Assembly: GCF_943193155.1 (NCBI RefSeq)
Contig: NZ_CALPDB010000001.1
Coordinates: 1 to 64,000, forward strand
DNA length: 64,000 nucleotides
Source: Veillonella intestinalis
Lineage (GTDB): Bacteria > Bacillota > Negativicutes > Veillonellales > Veillonellaceae
Direction of reading: 5' to 3'
The notes under the pieces: generated by a model
Told to the model about the DNA's origin: nothing
Seen by the model: the letters and a program-made list of their open reading frames with translations, nothing else
Database searches by the model: none
Shown: piece by piece, positions 1 through 9,235 of the stretch
How positions within the stretch are numbered: the stretch's first letter is position 1
How the letters are laid out: the number at the start of each line of letters is the position of its first letter
Made by a program: the position numbers and the translations under genes

Positions 1-1392
<1,392 letters not shown>

Positions 1393-1522
1393 TAAATAGT
1401 GAACCAGATTAAAATGGTAGTCACTAGACTGTAGGGACAAACTTCAATCAACGAATTATCTAATGTGTAACTTACAAGATCTACACTTCTATGTGGTTTT
1501 CAGAGTACAAGCTCTGACAGAT

Positions 1523-1638
<116 letters not shown>

Positions 1639-1646
1639 AAACTTAA

Positions 1647-1675
1647 AAGACACACCGAATGGTGTGTCTTTTTTT
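1647..1675 (+). terminator. Rho-independent terminator of the rRNA operon
   Basis: A perfect 10-bp stem, AAGACACACC (1647-1656) with GGTGTGTCTT (1661-1670) around a GAAT tetraloop, is followed by a T-run. It sits 8 nt after the 5S gene and closes the rRNA operon. Confidence 0.93.
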
Positions 1676-1777
1676 GTATAGCTTTCTATCCGACCAGAAG
1701 CTGGGAAAAGTAGTGAACCGGCTTTGAAGGACTGGAAGAACTCCCTCTAAGCGTTAAACTACATATTTTCATTCGTA

Positions 1778-1806
1778 TTGACAATCTATAGAAATCATGT
1801 TACTAT
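1778..1806 (+). promoter_or_regulatory. Sigma-A type promoter for the cobalamin riboswitch RNA
   Basis: A consensus -35 TTGACA (1778-1783) is followed by a 17-nt spacer and TACTAT (1801-1806), preceded by TGT. It lies ~40 nt before the riboswitch, after the rRNA terminator, so the riboswitch RNA should have its own promoter. Confidence 0.75.
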
Positions 1807-1842
1807 ACGTATGTAGAAAGTAAACAATAAATAAAATACATA

Positions 1843-1993
1843 GTTGGGAATAGGTGCAGATATGCATAATAGAGAAGTCGGTGTAAATCCGACACGGTCC
1901 CGCCACTGTAAAGCTGAGCAAATCTCATTAAGTCACTGGGTAACACTGGGAAGGCGAGAGGAGCGGTGAAGCTAAGTCAGGAGAACTGCCTAT
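1843..1993 (+). ncRNA. Cobalamin (B12) riboswitch, orphan
   Basis: The sequence shows the ordered elements of the cobalamin riboswitch family: a GGTGCA-type start near 1854, GTCGGTGTAAATCCGACACG, the invariant GCCACTG (1902-1908), and a 3' B12 box AAGTCAGGAGAACTGCC (1974-1990). In the family the aptamer binds adenosyl- or related cobalamins and controls transport or synthesis genes. Here no recognisable gene follows. About 35 nt after the B12 box is a strong ribosome binding sequence, GGGAGGAGA (2025-2033), then a terminator, then ~250 nt without a convincing gene. The downstream gene may have been deleted, or the RNA may act in trans. Confidence 0.92.
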
Positions 1994-2042
1994 TCATCAT
2001 TCACCATTTGACCTACGAGCGATAGGGAGGAGAATTATAGAT

Positions 2043-2074
2043 CCTTTTTCGCATGTGTCGGAAAAGGCTTTTTT
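2043..2074 (+). terminator. Terminator hairpin behind the cobalamin riboswitch
   Basis: CCTTTTTCG and CGGAAAAGG form a stem around a GCATGTGT-type loop, followed by CTTTTTTA. It lies directly after the orphan ribosome binding sequence. It could be the riboswitch expression platform or the old terminator of a lost gene. Confidence 0.7.
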
Positions 2075-2206
2075 ATTGGCTTAATTCTAACCGTGCATAT
2101 GATGAAACCTATACAGCTCATGGTCTATATGTTGGTATTATCACGTAAGTGTTAATATATTGTCATGATAATGTATGGGCGTACATTTTCATCATCTCCT
2201 AACCTG

Positions 2207-2250
2207 AAACGCTAAGATACTGTGATGGGTATTCTTAGCGTTTTTGGTTT
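2207..2250 (+). terminator. Second terminator downstream of the orphan riboswitch
   Basis: AAACGCTAAGA (2207-2217) pairs perfectly with TCTTAGCGTTT (2233-2243), and a T-rich run follows. The ~130 nt between this and the previous terminator holds no gene I can support; the longest open frame there (2053-2148, 31 codons) runs through the first hairpin and has no well-placed ribosome binding site. Confidence 0.8.
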
Positions 2251-2281
2251 TTAATTTTATTATTAAAATTAAAAAAATATA

Positions 2282-2311
2282 TTGACGATGCACTTGGTTA
2301 TGTGGTAATAT
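2282..2311 (+). promoter_or_regulatory. Promoter of tRNA-Leu
   Basis: TTGACG (2282-2287), an 18-nt spacer and TAATAT (2306-2311) end 9 nt before the tRNA. Confidence 0.75.
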
Positions 2312-2320
2312 AACTGTGTT

Positions 2321-2405
2321 GCGGGAGTGGCGGAATTGGCAGACGCACCAGACTTAGGATCTGGCGCCTTCGGGCGTGGGGGTTCAAGTCCCTTCTCCCG
2401 CACCA
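2321..2405 (+). tRNA. tRNA-Leu (anticodon UAG), CCA encoded
   Basis: An 85-nt tRNA with acceptor stem GCGGGAG/CTCCCGC, discriminator A and genomically encoded CCA (2403-2405). The anticodon stem CCAGA/TCTGG encloses the loop CTTAGGA, giving anticodon TAG at 2355-2357. A long variable arm, as expected for a class II tRNA such as Leu, is formed by the GCGCCTTCGGGCGT segment, and the T-loop GGTTCAAGTCC is present. Confidence 0.97.
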
Positions 2406-2418
2406 GTTAAGTCACTAT

Positions 2419-2440
2419 GAGTCCTTAGGGGCTCTTTTTT
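2419..2440 (+). terminator. Terminator of tRNA-Leu
   Basis: GAGTCC (2419-2424) and GGGCTC (2429-2434) with a TTAG loop, followed by TTTTTT. Confidence 0.85.
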
Positions 2441-2441
2441 A

Positions 2442-2516
2442 TTGCACATTTAAGTGTGGTATGATACTATAAGTAAAGAATTAAAAAGGGCTTTGGCATT
2501 GCTAAAGCCCGTTTTG
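2442..2516 (+). promoter_or_regulatory. Promoter followed at once by an intrinsic terminator, mfd leader
   Basis: TTGCAC (2442-2447), 17 nt and TACTAT (2465-2470) form a plausible promoter. Only ~18 nt downstream lies the hairpin GGGCTTT...AAAGCCC (2488-2510) with a GTTTT tail. Transcripts starting here would meet a terminator before mfd (start 2607), so it is either an attenuator or the end of a very short RNA. No leader peptide is seen. Confidence 0.5.
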
Positions 2517-2606
2517 TCGTTTGATAAAATAAGAAAATTTATTAGATAATAAATAATAAGATGCAGGATAAGTTATATAGGATGAGTTAGCAATGGAGGG
2601 ATGTTC

Positions 2607-5600
2607 GTGACAGCTTTACAAGAATTATTATATAAATATCCCGCCTATAAAGAAGCAGAGCAAATGCTAATAGGAACTGGTAAGCATGTCATTTCAGGTT
2701 TAGGAGGCTCACAAAAGCCTTTTATATATAGCACTGCTATGGCGACTAATCAGCAGGTACGACCTACAATTATATTGGTTTATGATAGGGCTCATAAGGA
2801 GCAATGGGAGCGTGATTTAGCGTTTTTCTTGCCAAAGGTTGATGTTATGCCTTTTCCTATTACAGAAAAAGTAACCTTTGTTACAGCAGCTCGTAGCTTA
2901 GAAAATCAAGGCTTGCAGATGAGGGCTTTAGGTGCTTTGCTCCACGAGGAACCTGTTGTTGTTTTGGCGACGATTGACGAAGCTACGCAGCGACTATTAA
3001 CACCTGAAGAATTAAAAGACCATGTAATACGATTACAGGCCAATGATATTGTAGAGCGCATGGCGTTACTAGATAAATTAGTGGCTTTAGGCTATGAGCG
3101 AACAGACCAGGTAGAACAACGTGGTCATTTTAGCGTGCGTGGAGATATTATTGATATTTTTCCCGTAAATAGTGACAATCCATATCGCATTGAGTTTTTT
3201 GATGATGAAATAGATACAATTCGTACTTTTGCTATTGATACACAGCGCTCCATTGAAACTGTAACGGGTATGACAGTTATGCCTTTTCATTTAGCAAATT
3301 CTTCTGAAGAAGCATCGTTATTAAGTTATGGTAAAGGGGCATTGCTACTTTATGATGAACCAAACCGTTTGCAAGATACCTTAAAGGGCTTTTTAAAAGA
3401 AGATTCTATGCATCGTCAAGGGCATTTTACTTGGTCCGAATTTATGCAGACGAATCAATGTAGCTGTGAAGTGGCCTTTAATTTTTTACAGCAACGAATT
3501 AGTGGCCTGCCAGGTTTTGATACAATTGGCTTACAAAGCAAATCTATGATGTCTTTTGAACGACAAATGCCATTATTGATAGATGAAATCCAAGTATGGC
3601 TGTCTCAGGGCCGTCAAGTGGCGTTAGTCATGAATAATTTGCAACGTAGAGAAGGCTTAGAACGAGCTTTACGGGAGGAAAACATTTCCTATGAGCATGG
3701 TGATGCAGTAACTTATACAGGATCGTCTGTGTTAATTGTGAGCGGGCTTTTATCGGAAGGTTTTGAATTACCTTTATGTAATTTAGTAGTAGTTACAGAA
3801 GGTAATATTTTTGGGCAGCAGAAGCGCAAATTACGCAAAAAAGTACCTAAAGGCCAAGAAATTACTTACTTTACTGATTTAACACCTGGTGACTATGTGG
3901 TACATGTACTTCATGGGATTGGTAAGTATATTGGGTTAAAAACAATTGAAACGGAAGGTATTCATAAGGATTACATTGAGATTGCCTATGCTGGCACGGA
4001 CAAACTATTTTTACCGGCTGATAATTTAGACCAGTTACAAAAGTATATTGGCAACGAGGGCGATGTGCCTAAGATTCATAAAATGGGTGGTCGTGAATGG
4101 GGAAAAGTTCGTCAAAAGGCACAAAAATCTATTGATGATTTAGCTGAAAAATTAGTTGAACTGTACGCCCAACGTGAAATCGTTGATGGCTTTGCTTTTG
4201 AGCCAGATGATACCTTTCAAGCTGAGTTTGAAGAAGCTTTTCCCTATGAAGAAACAGAAGATCAGTTACAAGCTAGTAAAGAAATTAAAACCTCTATGGA
4301 GCAACCACATCCTATGGACCGTTTACTTTGTGGCGATGTAGGTTTTGGTAAGACTGAAGTGGCTATGCGGGCTATTTTTAAAGCCGTTAAAAGTGGTAAA
4401 CAAGTGGCCGTGTTAGTACCTACTACTGTGTTGGCGCAACAGCATTTCCAGACTTTTACAGACCGTTTAGGAGCATTTGGGGTACAAGTTGAAGTATTAA
4501 ATCGTTTCCGTTCAGCAGCTGAAAAAAGAGATATTATAAAACGAGTAGCCAGTAAAGATGTGGATGTACTGATTGGTACGCATGCCTTATTAAATAAAAA
4601 GGTTACATTTAAAGATTTAGGCTTACTAGTTGTTGATGAAGAACAACGCTTTGGTGTAGCCCAGAAAGAAAAATGGAAGAGTTGGGCACAAAATATTGAT
4701 GTATTAACATTGAGCGCTACGCCAATCCCTCGCACCTTGCATATGTCTTTAGTTGGGGTTCGAGAAATGAGTGTTATTAATACTCCACCAGAAGATCGCT
4801 TGCCTGTGCAAACCTATGTGGTGGAATATGATATGAAGTTGATTACTGAAGCCATTCGACGTGAAATTCAGCGTGGTGGTCAAGTATATTTTGTATATAA
4901 TCGAGTAGCTTCCATTGATCATATGGGCGAATTTTTAGAAGCAGCTATGCCAGAACTTCGCTTTGCTATTGCCCATGGTCAAATGGCTGGCAGTGAGATG
5001 GAAGCGATTATGGTGGATTTCTATGAAGGCCATTATGATTTATTACTTTGTACTAGTATTATTGAGACAGGGCTAGATATTCCAAACGCAAATACGATAA
5101 TCGTCTATGATGCAGATCGACTTGGCTTATCGCAACTATATCAGATGCGCGGTCGAGTAGGCCGTTCACGGCGTAGAGCATATGCGTATTTCTTATATCG
5201 TCCTGATAAAATGCTCAGTGAAACAGCGGAAAAGCGTTTAAAGGCAATTGAAGAATTTACTGAATTAGGGGCTGGCTTTAAGTTAGCTATGCGCGATCTT
5301 GAAATTCGTGGTGCCGGCAATTTATTAGGTTCTCAACAGCATGGCAATATTGCTTCCGTTGGCTTTGCTTTATATTGTTCCATGCTAGAAGAAGCTATCG
5401 CTAAAGCTCAGCATAAGACAGTAACAAAGACGATAGAAATAGATCCGACAATCGATTTAGGGATTGATGCTTTTATTGATGATGCATACATTAATGATAC
5501 AGCTCGTAAAATTACAATTTATCAGCGTTTATTACAGATACGTAAATTAGAAGACTTTGATGAATTTACGGACGAGTTAATTGACCGTTTTGGCACGCCT

Positions 5601-5897
5601 ACGGCACCGGTGGAACGATTGTTGAAATTAGCTCGCATTAAAGAACGAGCGCGTGTATTAGGGATTAAAAGTCTAATTGTACGAGAGAATATGATTACCA
5701 TCCATTGGGGTGATATTTCGCGTATGGCAGGTTGGCATCCAGGCTTACCAAGTACAGCGGTTTGGCAACATGTGAAGATGAAAAATGATGTGCTTCGGTA
5801 TACTTTGGAACGTGAGGCTGATGTAATGGGGCGGACCGAAGGCTTGTTAGGGGAACTGGAAAAGAGGGACCCCAGTTTATTAGTAGCAGATACATAA
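2607..5897 (+). CDS. mfd: Transcription-repair coupling factor
   Basis: Mfd is the cytoplasmic translocase that removes RNA polymerase stalled at DNA lesions and recruits UvrA. The ~1096-residue protein has the usual size and order: UvrB-like N-terminal modules, an RNAP-interacting (CarD-like) domain near residues 430-520 (GDYVVHVLHGIGKY), and SF2 helicase motifs with GDVGFGKT at 576-583 and DEEQRFG from 677. A TRCF C-terminal domain follows. The first ATG (2601) touches the Shine-Dalgarno GGAGG (2595-2599). The in-frame GTG at 2607 has a 7-nt spacing and is the more likely start. It heads a block with the flippase 10 nt downstream. Confidence 0.97.
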   Translation: MTALQELLYKYPAYKEAEQMLIGTGKHVISGLGGSQKPFIYSTAMATNQQVRPTIILVYDRAHKEQWERDLAFFLPKVDVMPFPITEKVTFVTAARSLENQGLQMRALGALLHEEPVVVLATIDEATQRLLTPEELKDHVIRLQANDIVERMALLDKLVALGYERTDQVEQRGHFSVRGDIIDIFPVNSDNPYRIEFFDDEIDTIRTFAIDTQRSIETVTGMTVMPFHLANSSEEASLLSYGKGALLLYDEPNRLQDTLKGFLKEDSMHRQGHFTWSEFMQTNQCSCEVAFNFLQQRISGLPGFDTIGLQSKSMMSFERQMPLLIDEIQVWLSQGRQVALVMNNLQRREGLERALREENISYEHGDAVTYTGSSVLIVSGLLSEGFELPLCNLVVVTEGNIFGQQKRKLRKKVPKGQEITYFTDLTPGDYVVHVLHGIGKYIGLKTIETEGIHKDYIEIAYAGTDKLFLPADNLDQLQKYIGNEGDVPKIHKMGGREWGKVRQKAQKSIDDLAEKLVELYAQREIVDGFAFEPDDTFQAEFEEAFPYEETEDQLQASKEIKTSMEQPHPMDRLLCGDVGFGKTEVAMRAIFKAVKSGKQVAVLVPTTVLAQQHFQTFTDRLGAFGVQVEVLNRFRSAAEKRDIIKRVASKDVDVLIGTHALLNKKVTFKDLGLLVVDEEQRFGVAQKEKWKSWAQNIDVLTLSATPIPRTLHMSLVGVREMSVINTPPEDRLPVQTYVVEYDMKLITEAIRREIQRGGQVYFVYNRVASIDHMGEFLEAAMPELRFAIAHGQMAGSEMEAIMVDFYEGHYDLLLCTSIIETGLDIPNANTIIVYDADRLGLSQLYQMRGRVGRSRRRAYAYFLYRPDKMLSETAEKRLKAIEEFTELGAGFKLAMRDLEIRGAGNLLGSQQHGNIASVGFALYCSMLEEAIAKAQHKTVTKTIEIDPTIDLGIDAFIDDAYINDTARKITIYQRLLQIRKLEDFDEFTDELIDRFGTPTAPVERLLKLARIKERARVLGIKSLIVRENMITIHWGDISRMAGWHPGLPSTAVWQHVKMKNDVLRYTLEREADVMGRTEGLLGELEKRDPSLLVADT

Positions 5898-5907
5898 GGA
5901 GGAACCA

Positions 5908-7494
5908 ATGAATCGATTTTTAAAAGGAGCCATGATTCTTACCTTAGCCGGTATTATTGTGAAAATTATTGGGGCCTTCAGTAAAGTATTATTAGCTCGT
6001 ATTTTAGGTGGCGAAGGAATTGGCTTATACCAAATGGCCTATCCGATTTATCAGATTATTGTTAGCTTAGCCACAGCAGGCTTGCCCGTTGCTATTTCAA
6101 TTATGATTGCTGATAAATTAGCTCATCAAGATATTCGAGGGGCCTCTAAAATATTTAGAGTGTCCGCTACAGTTCTCTTTGGTTTAGGTGCCTTTTTTAG
6201 TATTGCTTTATTTTTAGCCGTACCTTGGCTCGTAGAGTCCGAGTGGCTCACTGATCCACGGAGTAGCTATGCGCTTATGGCTTTGGCGCCAGCTATTATT
6301 GTCGTCACTATTTTAAGTTGCCTGCGCGGCTATTTCCAAGGGTTTCAAGATATGTTACCTACGGGCGCTTCCCAAGTGATGGAACAGTCTCTACGGGTTG
6401 CCTGTATGGTAGGCTTTGCTTTGTTTTTATTACCGTATGGATTGCCTATGGCAGCGGCAGGCGCGACCTTAGCAACCTTTCCTGGTGTGGTTGGTGGCGT
6501 ACTGGTGTTGTTATATTTTTACCATCGACAACGTCGGTTACGTGCTGAATTAAGAGCTAAGCAGTCCCCTGATATAGTGATTGAATCGTCTTCGCAGATT
6601 ATGAAACGGTTATTAGTCTTGGCTATTCCTGTGTCTATGGCTAATATTATGATGCCTATCGTATCGGGGATTGATTTAGGGGTCGTGCCACAGCGCTTGA
6701 TTGATGCAGGTTATTCTATGAGAGAAGCGACTACTCTATTTGGGTATTTAACTGGGATGGCGACATCTTTAGTGAATTTGCCAATTATTTTGACAACTTC
6801 CTTAGCCGCCAGTTTAGTACCAGCTATATCAGAAGCCTATACTAAACGAGATATGCTAGAGATTCAAAATCGAAGTCATGTGGCATTAAAAATAACAACT
6901 CTTATTACAGTGCCGGCATTTGTAGGTCTTTGTGTATTAGCTACACCTATTTCAGAACTATTATATGCAACACCTCATGCAGGTGGTCCCATAGCCGTAA
7001 TGAGCTTGAGTATTTTCTTGCTAGGGGTACAACAAGTTAGTACGGGCATTTTGCAAGGGTTAGGTCATACGGCCATTCCTATGATTAATTTATTTTTTAG
7101 TACCCTTATCAAAATTCCTCTTAGCTGGTATTTAACAGCTTTACCAGAATGGGGCATTAATGGGGCCGCTTGGTCTACAAATATAGATTTTGGCTTAGCC
7201 GCCTTATTAAATATGATTTTTGTGCGTAAATACATCCAATATCAGGTGCCATGGCTAGAACTTGGTAAAATCTCTTTTGCCGCCTTTGCTATGGGTGGTG
7301 CTACTGTTATTACCTACGCCTTTTTAAGTTCGCTAATAGGCGGTAATTTAGCGGTTATTGGGGCGATTATAGTGGCTGTTGTTGTATATGGTGCTGGTTT
7401 AATTATTAGTAAGGCAGTTAAAGAGGAAGAATGGTGTGCCATGCCGTTTATTGGCAAGCGGTTACAACAAAGAAGAGCCGCAAAAAGTGAGTAA
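5908..7494 (+). CDS. SpoVB/YabM-family polysaccharide flippase (MOP superfamily)
   Basis: A 528-residue, very hydrophobic protein with about 14 predicted membrane segments. It opens with LKGAMILTLAGIIVKIIGAF and LLARILGGEGIGLYQMAYPI, the N-terminal signature of Firmicute SpoVB/YabM flippases. Members of this group move lipid-linked sugars across the membrane; the substrate cannot be told from sequence. RBS AAGGAGGA is 10 nt before ATG. The position between mfd and mazG matches yabM in Bacillus, without spoVT. A role in envelope glycan or peptidoglycan precursor export is inferred from the family. Confidence 0.88.
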   Translation: MNRFLKGAMILTLAGIIVKIIGAFSKVLLARILGGEGIGLYQMAYPIYQIIVSLATAGLPVAISIMIADKLAHQDIRGASKIFRVSATVLFGLGAFFSIALFLAVPWLVESEWLTDPRSSYALMALAPAIIVVTILSCLRGYFQGFQDMLPTGASQVMEQSLRVACMVGFALFLLPYGLPMAAAGATLATFPGVVGGVLVLLYFYHRQRRLRAELRAKQSPDIVIESSSQIMKRLLVLAIPVSMANIMMPIVSGIDLGVVPQRLIDAGYSMREATTLFGYLTGMATSLVNLPIILTTSLAASLVPAISEAYTKRDMLEIQNRSHVALKITTLITVPAFVGLCVLATPISELLYATPHAGGPIAVMSLSIFLLGVQQVSTGILQGLGHTAIPMINLFFSTLIKIPLSWYLTALPEWGINGAAWSTNIDFGLAALLNMIFVRKYIQYQVPWLELGKISFAAFAMGGATVITYAFLSSLIGGNLAVIGAIIVAVVVYGAGLIISKAVKEEEWCAMPFIGKRLQQRRAAKSE

Positions 7495-7503
7495 GGAGGA
7501 CCT

Positions 7504-8685
7504 ATGTCATTAACAGTAGTTAGCCGAGTTATATCGGATTTACAGCTCGATGAGACTTGTGGGGTATTTACTATTTCTACAGCTCAAATAGATTATGTTC
7601 CTTTCGATTTAACTGGCGTTTTAGTAGTAACAGATGTGCAGGGGGAGAAAACGGCCTTAGAACGCATTTTAGAAGCTTTAACGGGGCGATTTGAGGAGTC
7701 GACGACCTTTTTATTAACGGGTATTACTGAAACAGAGCAATTAGTAGGACCAAAAGAGGTAACACTTGGTCAATTAGTAACAATTGGCAAAACATATATT
7801 ATGGACCAAGAAGCCTCATTAGATAATATTGTTCAGTGGTTATTTATTAAGCCATTACAGCGTTCCCAATCGCAATCTGATGGAGTGGCGACTTCCTCGT
7901 TTGATTTGAATCCGCTCGTGGAGGTTGTGGCTGCATTACGAGCACCTAATGGTTGCCCATGGGATCGCTTACAAACCCATAGTACTTTACGACGGTATTT
8001 ATTAGAAGAAGTCTATGAAGTGTTAGAAGCGATTGATAATCACGATATGGCAAATTTACGAGAAGAATTGGGCGATGTATTATTACAAATTGTATTTCAT
8101 GCTCGTTTGGCGGAAGAGCAGGGCTTATTTACGGTACAAGATGTAATTGATGACATTAGCGCAAAAATGATTCGTCGCCATCCTCATGTATTTAATCAAG
8201 CAAATGTGGAAGAGATAGGTACTACTCAGCTAAATTGGGAGGCTTTGAAGGCTCAAGAGCCAGGTCATCGTAAAAAAAATTTATTGGCTGGTGTATCAAA
8301 AGGATTACCTGCTCTATTAGGGGCTCAAAAATTACAAGAAAAGGCTGCGAAGGTAGGTTTTGACTGGGATTCTGAGCCTCCTGTTTGGGCAAAATTTGAG
8401 GAAGAAATTGCTGAATTTAAGGAAGCCGTAGCCCTCGGTGATTATGAAAATGCAGAATTAGAGGGGGGAGACGTGCTTTTTTCCTTGATTAATCTTCTAA
8501 GATGGTATAAAATAGGCGGTGAAAATGCACTAAACCGCACCAATAATAAGTTCCGTCGTCGTTTTTCTTATGTGGAGCGTTGTGTTAAAGACAGCGGACG
8601 ATCATGGGAGGAGTTTTCACTTGATGAATTGGACTCATTTTGGGACTCGGCTAAGGTGTCTGAACAAAAACATTCATTGAAATGA
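7504..8685 (+). CDS. mazG: MazG-family nucleoside triphosphate pyrophosphohydrolase with a reduced N-terminal domain (YabN-like)
   Basis: MazG proteins hydrolyse NTPs to NMP and pyrophosphate and clean the nucleotide pool. Two tandem MazG units are visible. The first begins at about residue 140 (LRAPNGCPWDRLQTHSTLRR) with EExxE metal-binding helices (LLEEVYEVLEAI, REELGDVL). The second lies near 270-350 (KVGFDWDSEPPVWAKFEEEI, ELEGGDVLFSLINLLRWY). In Bacillus YabN the same MazG part follows a ~220-residue tetrapyrrole-methylase domain. Here only ~115 residues precede it, with no glycine-rich SAM-binding motif, so the methylase seems reduced to a remnant. RBS AAGGAGG precedes ATG; 9-bp gap from the flippase. 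Confidence 0.9.
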   Translation: MSLTVVSRVISDLQLDETCGVFTISTAQIDYVPFDLTGVLVVTDVQGEKTALERILEALTGRFEESTTFLLTGITETEQLVGPKEVTLGQLVTIGKTYIMDQEASLDNIVQWLFIKPLQRSQSQSDGVATSSFDLNPLVEVVAALRAPNGCPWDRLQTHSTLRRYLLEEVYEVLEAIDNHDMANLREELGDVLLQIVFHARLAEEQGLFTVQDVIDDISAKMIRRHPHVFNQANVEEIGTTQLNWEALKAQEPGHRKKNLLAGVSKGLPALLGAQKLQEKAAKVGFDWDSEPPVWAKFEEEIAEFKEAVALGDYENAELEGGDVLFSLINLLRWYKIGGENALNRTNNKFRRRFSYVERCVKDSGRSWEEFSLDELDSFWDSAKVSEQKHSLK

Positions 8686-8705
8686 TTGGCAAAGCGTGAT
8701 ATACT
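8677..8705 (+). promoter_or_regulatory. Promoter of the HU gene
   Basis: TTGAAA (8677-8682), a 17-nt spacer and TATACT (8700-8705) with TGA just upstream. It overlaps the 3' end of mazG, so hup can be transcribed on its own. Confidence 0.7.
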
Positions 8706-8760
8706 CTTACAAGTCATTATTGATGAATGGATACATTCTATTTTTTAAGGAGGTTCTGTC

Positions 8761-9063
8761 ATGAATAAAACAGAATTAATCGCAAGCGTTGCTCAGAAAG
8801 CCGAATTAACTAAAAAGGATGCTGAAAAAGCAGTTAAAGCTGTGTTCGACACAGTAGCTGAAGAATTGGCAAAAGGCGAAAAAGTTCAAGTAATTGGTTT
8901 CGGTACTTTTGAAGTTCGCGAACGTTCCGCTCGTGAAGGCCGCAACCCACAAACTGGTAAAGCTATTACGATTGCAGCTTCCAAATCCCCTGCATTCAAA
9001 GCTGGTAAACAGTTAAAAGAATTAGTTAATGTTACAACTAAAGTTAAACCTCGCAAAAAATAA
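8761..9063 (+). CDS. hup: HU-family DNA-binding protein
   Basis: A 100-residue nucleoid protein. It starts MNKTELI, has the helix [19 protein letters not shown], the core [25 protein letters not shown] and the DNA-binding arm ([18 protein letters not shown]), all typical of HU. The C-terminal tail KVKPRKK is a short basic extension. RBS AAGGAGG lies 7 nt before ATG. It has its own promoter and a long-stem terminator, and codon use is strongly biased, consistent with high expression. Confidence 0.97.
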   Translation: MNKTELIASVAQKAELTKKDAEKAVKAVFDTVAEELAKGEKVQVIGFGTFEVRERSAREGRNPQTGKAITIAASKSPAFKAGKQLKELVNVTTKVKPRKK

Positions 9064-9078
9064 TTTTGTTAGGAACTC

Positions 9079-9157
9079 AAAAGAGACCGCACTGTGTGCC
9101 TTTGATGGTATAGACGGCTACGGCCGTCGCTATCAGGCTTGCAGAGGGTCTCTTTTT
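9079..9157 (+). terminator. Long-insert terminator of hup
   Basis: An outer stem AAAAGAGACC (9079-9088) pairs with GGTCTCTTTT (9147-9156) next to a T-run. The 58-nt insert folds further: GACGGC TACG GCCGTC with TATA/TAT and GCC/GGC extensions. This architecture recurs elsewhere in the window (10823, 14089, 20660, 20905, 21043). Confidence 0.8.
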
Positions 9158-9205
9158 CTATGCAAAAATACGAAGTGTTCCTGCTTGTTAGATTGTAAAA
9201 TGTGA

Positions 9206-9211
9206 TATAAT
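9206..9211 (+). promoter_or_regulatory. Extended -10 promoter of the glycosyltransferase gene
   Basis: TGTGATATAAT, a TGn-TATAAT element, lies 25 nt before the start codon. The same 11-nt string precedes the U32 peptidase gene (61030-61040). Confidence 0.6.
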
Positions 9212-9235
9212 AAGACGACAGGGAAGGAGACAATC

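Noticed and set aside
4262-4735. 157-codon frame opposite mfd
   Set aside because: It lies fully within the helicase motifs of mfd on the other strand and has no start signal.
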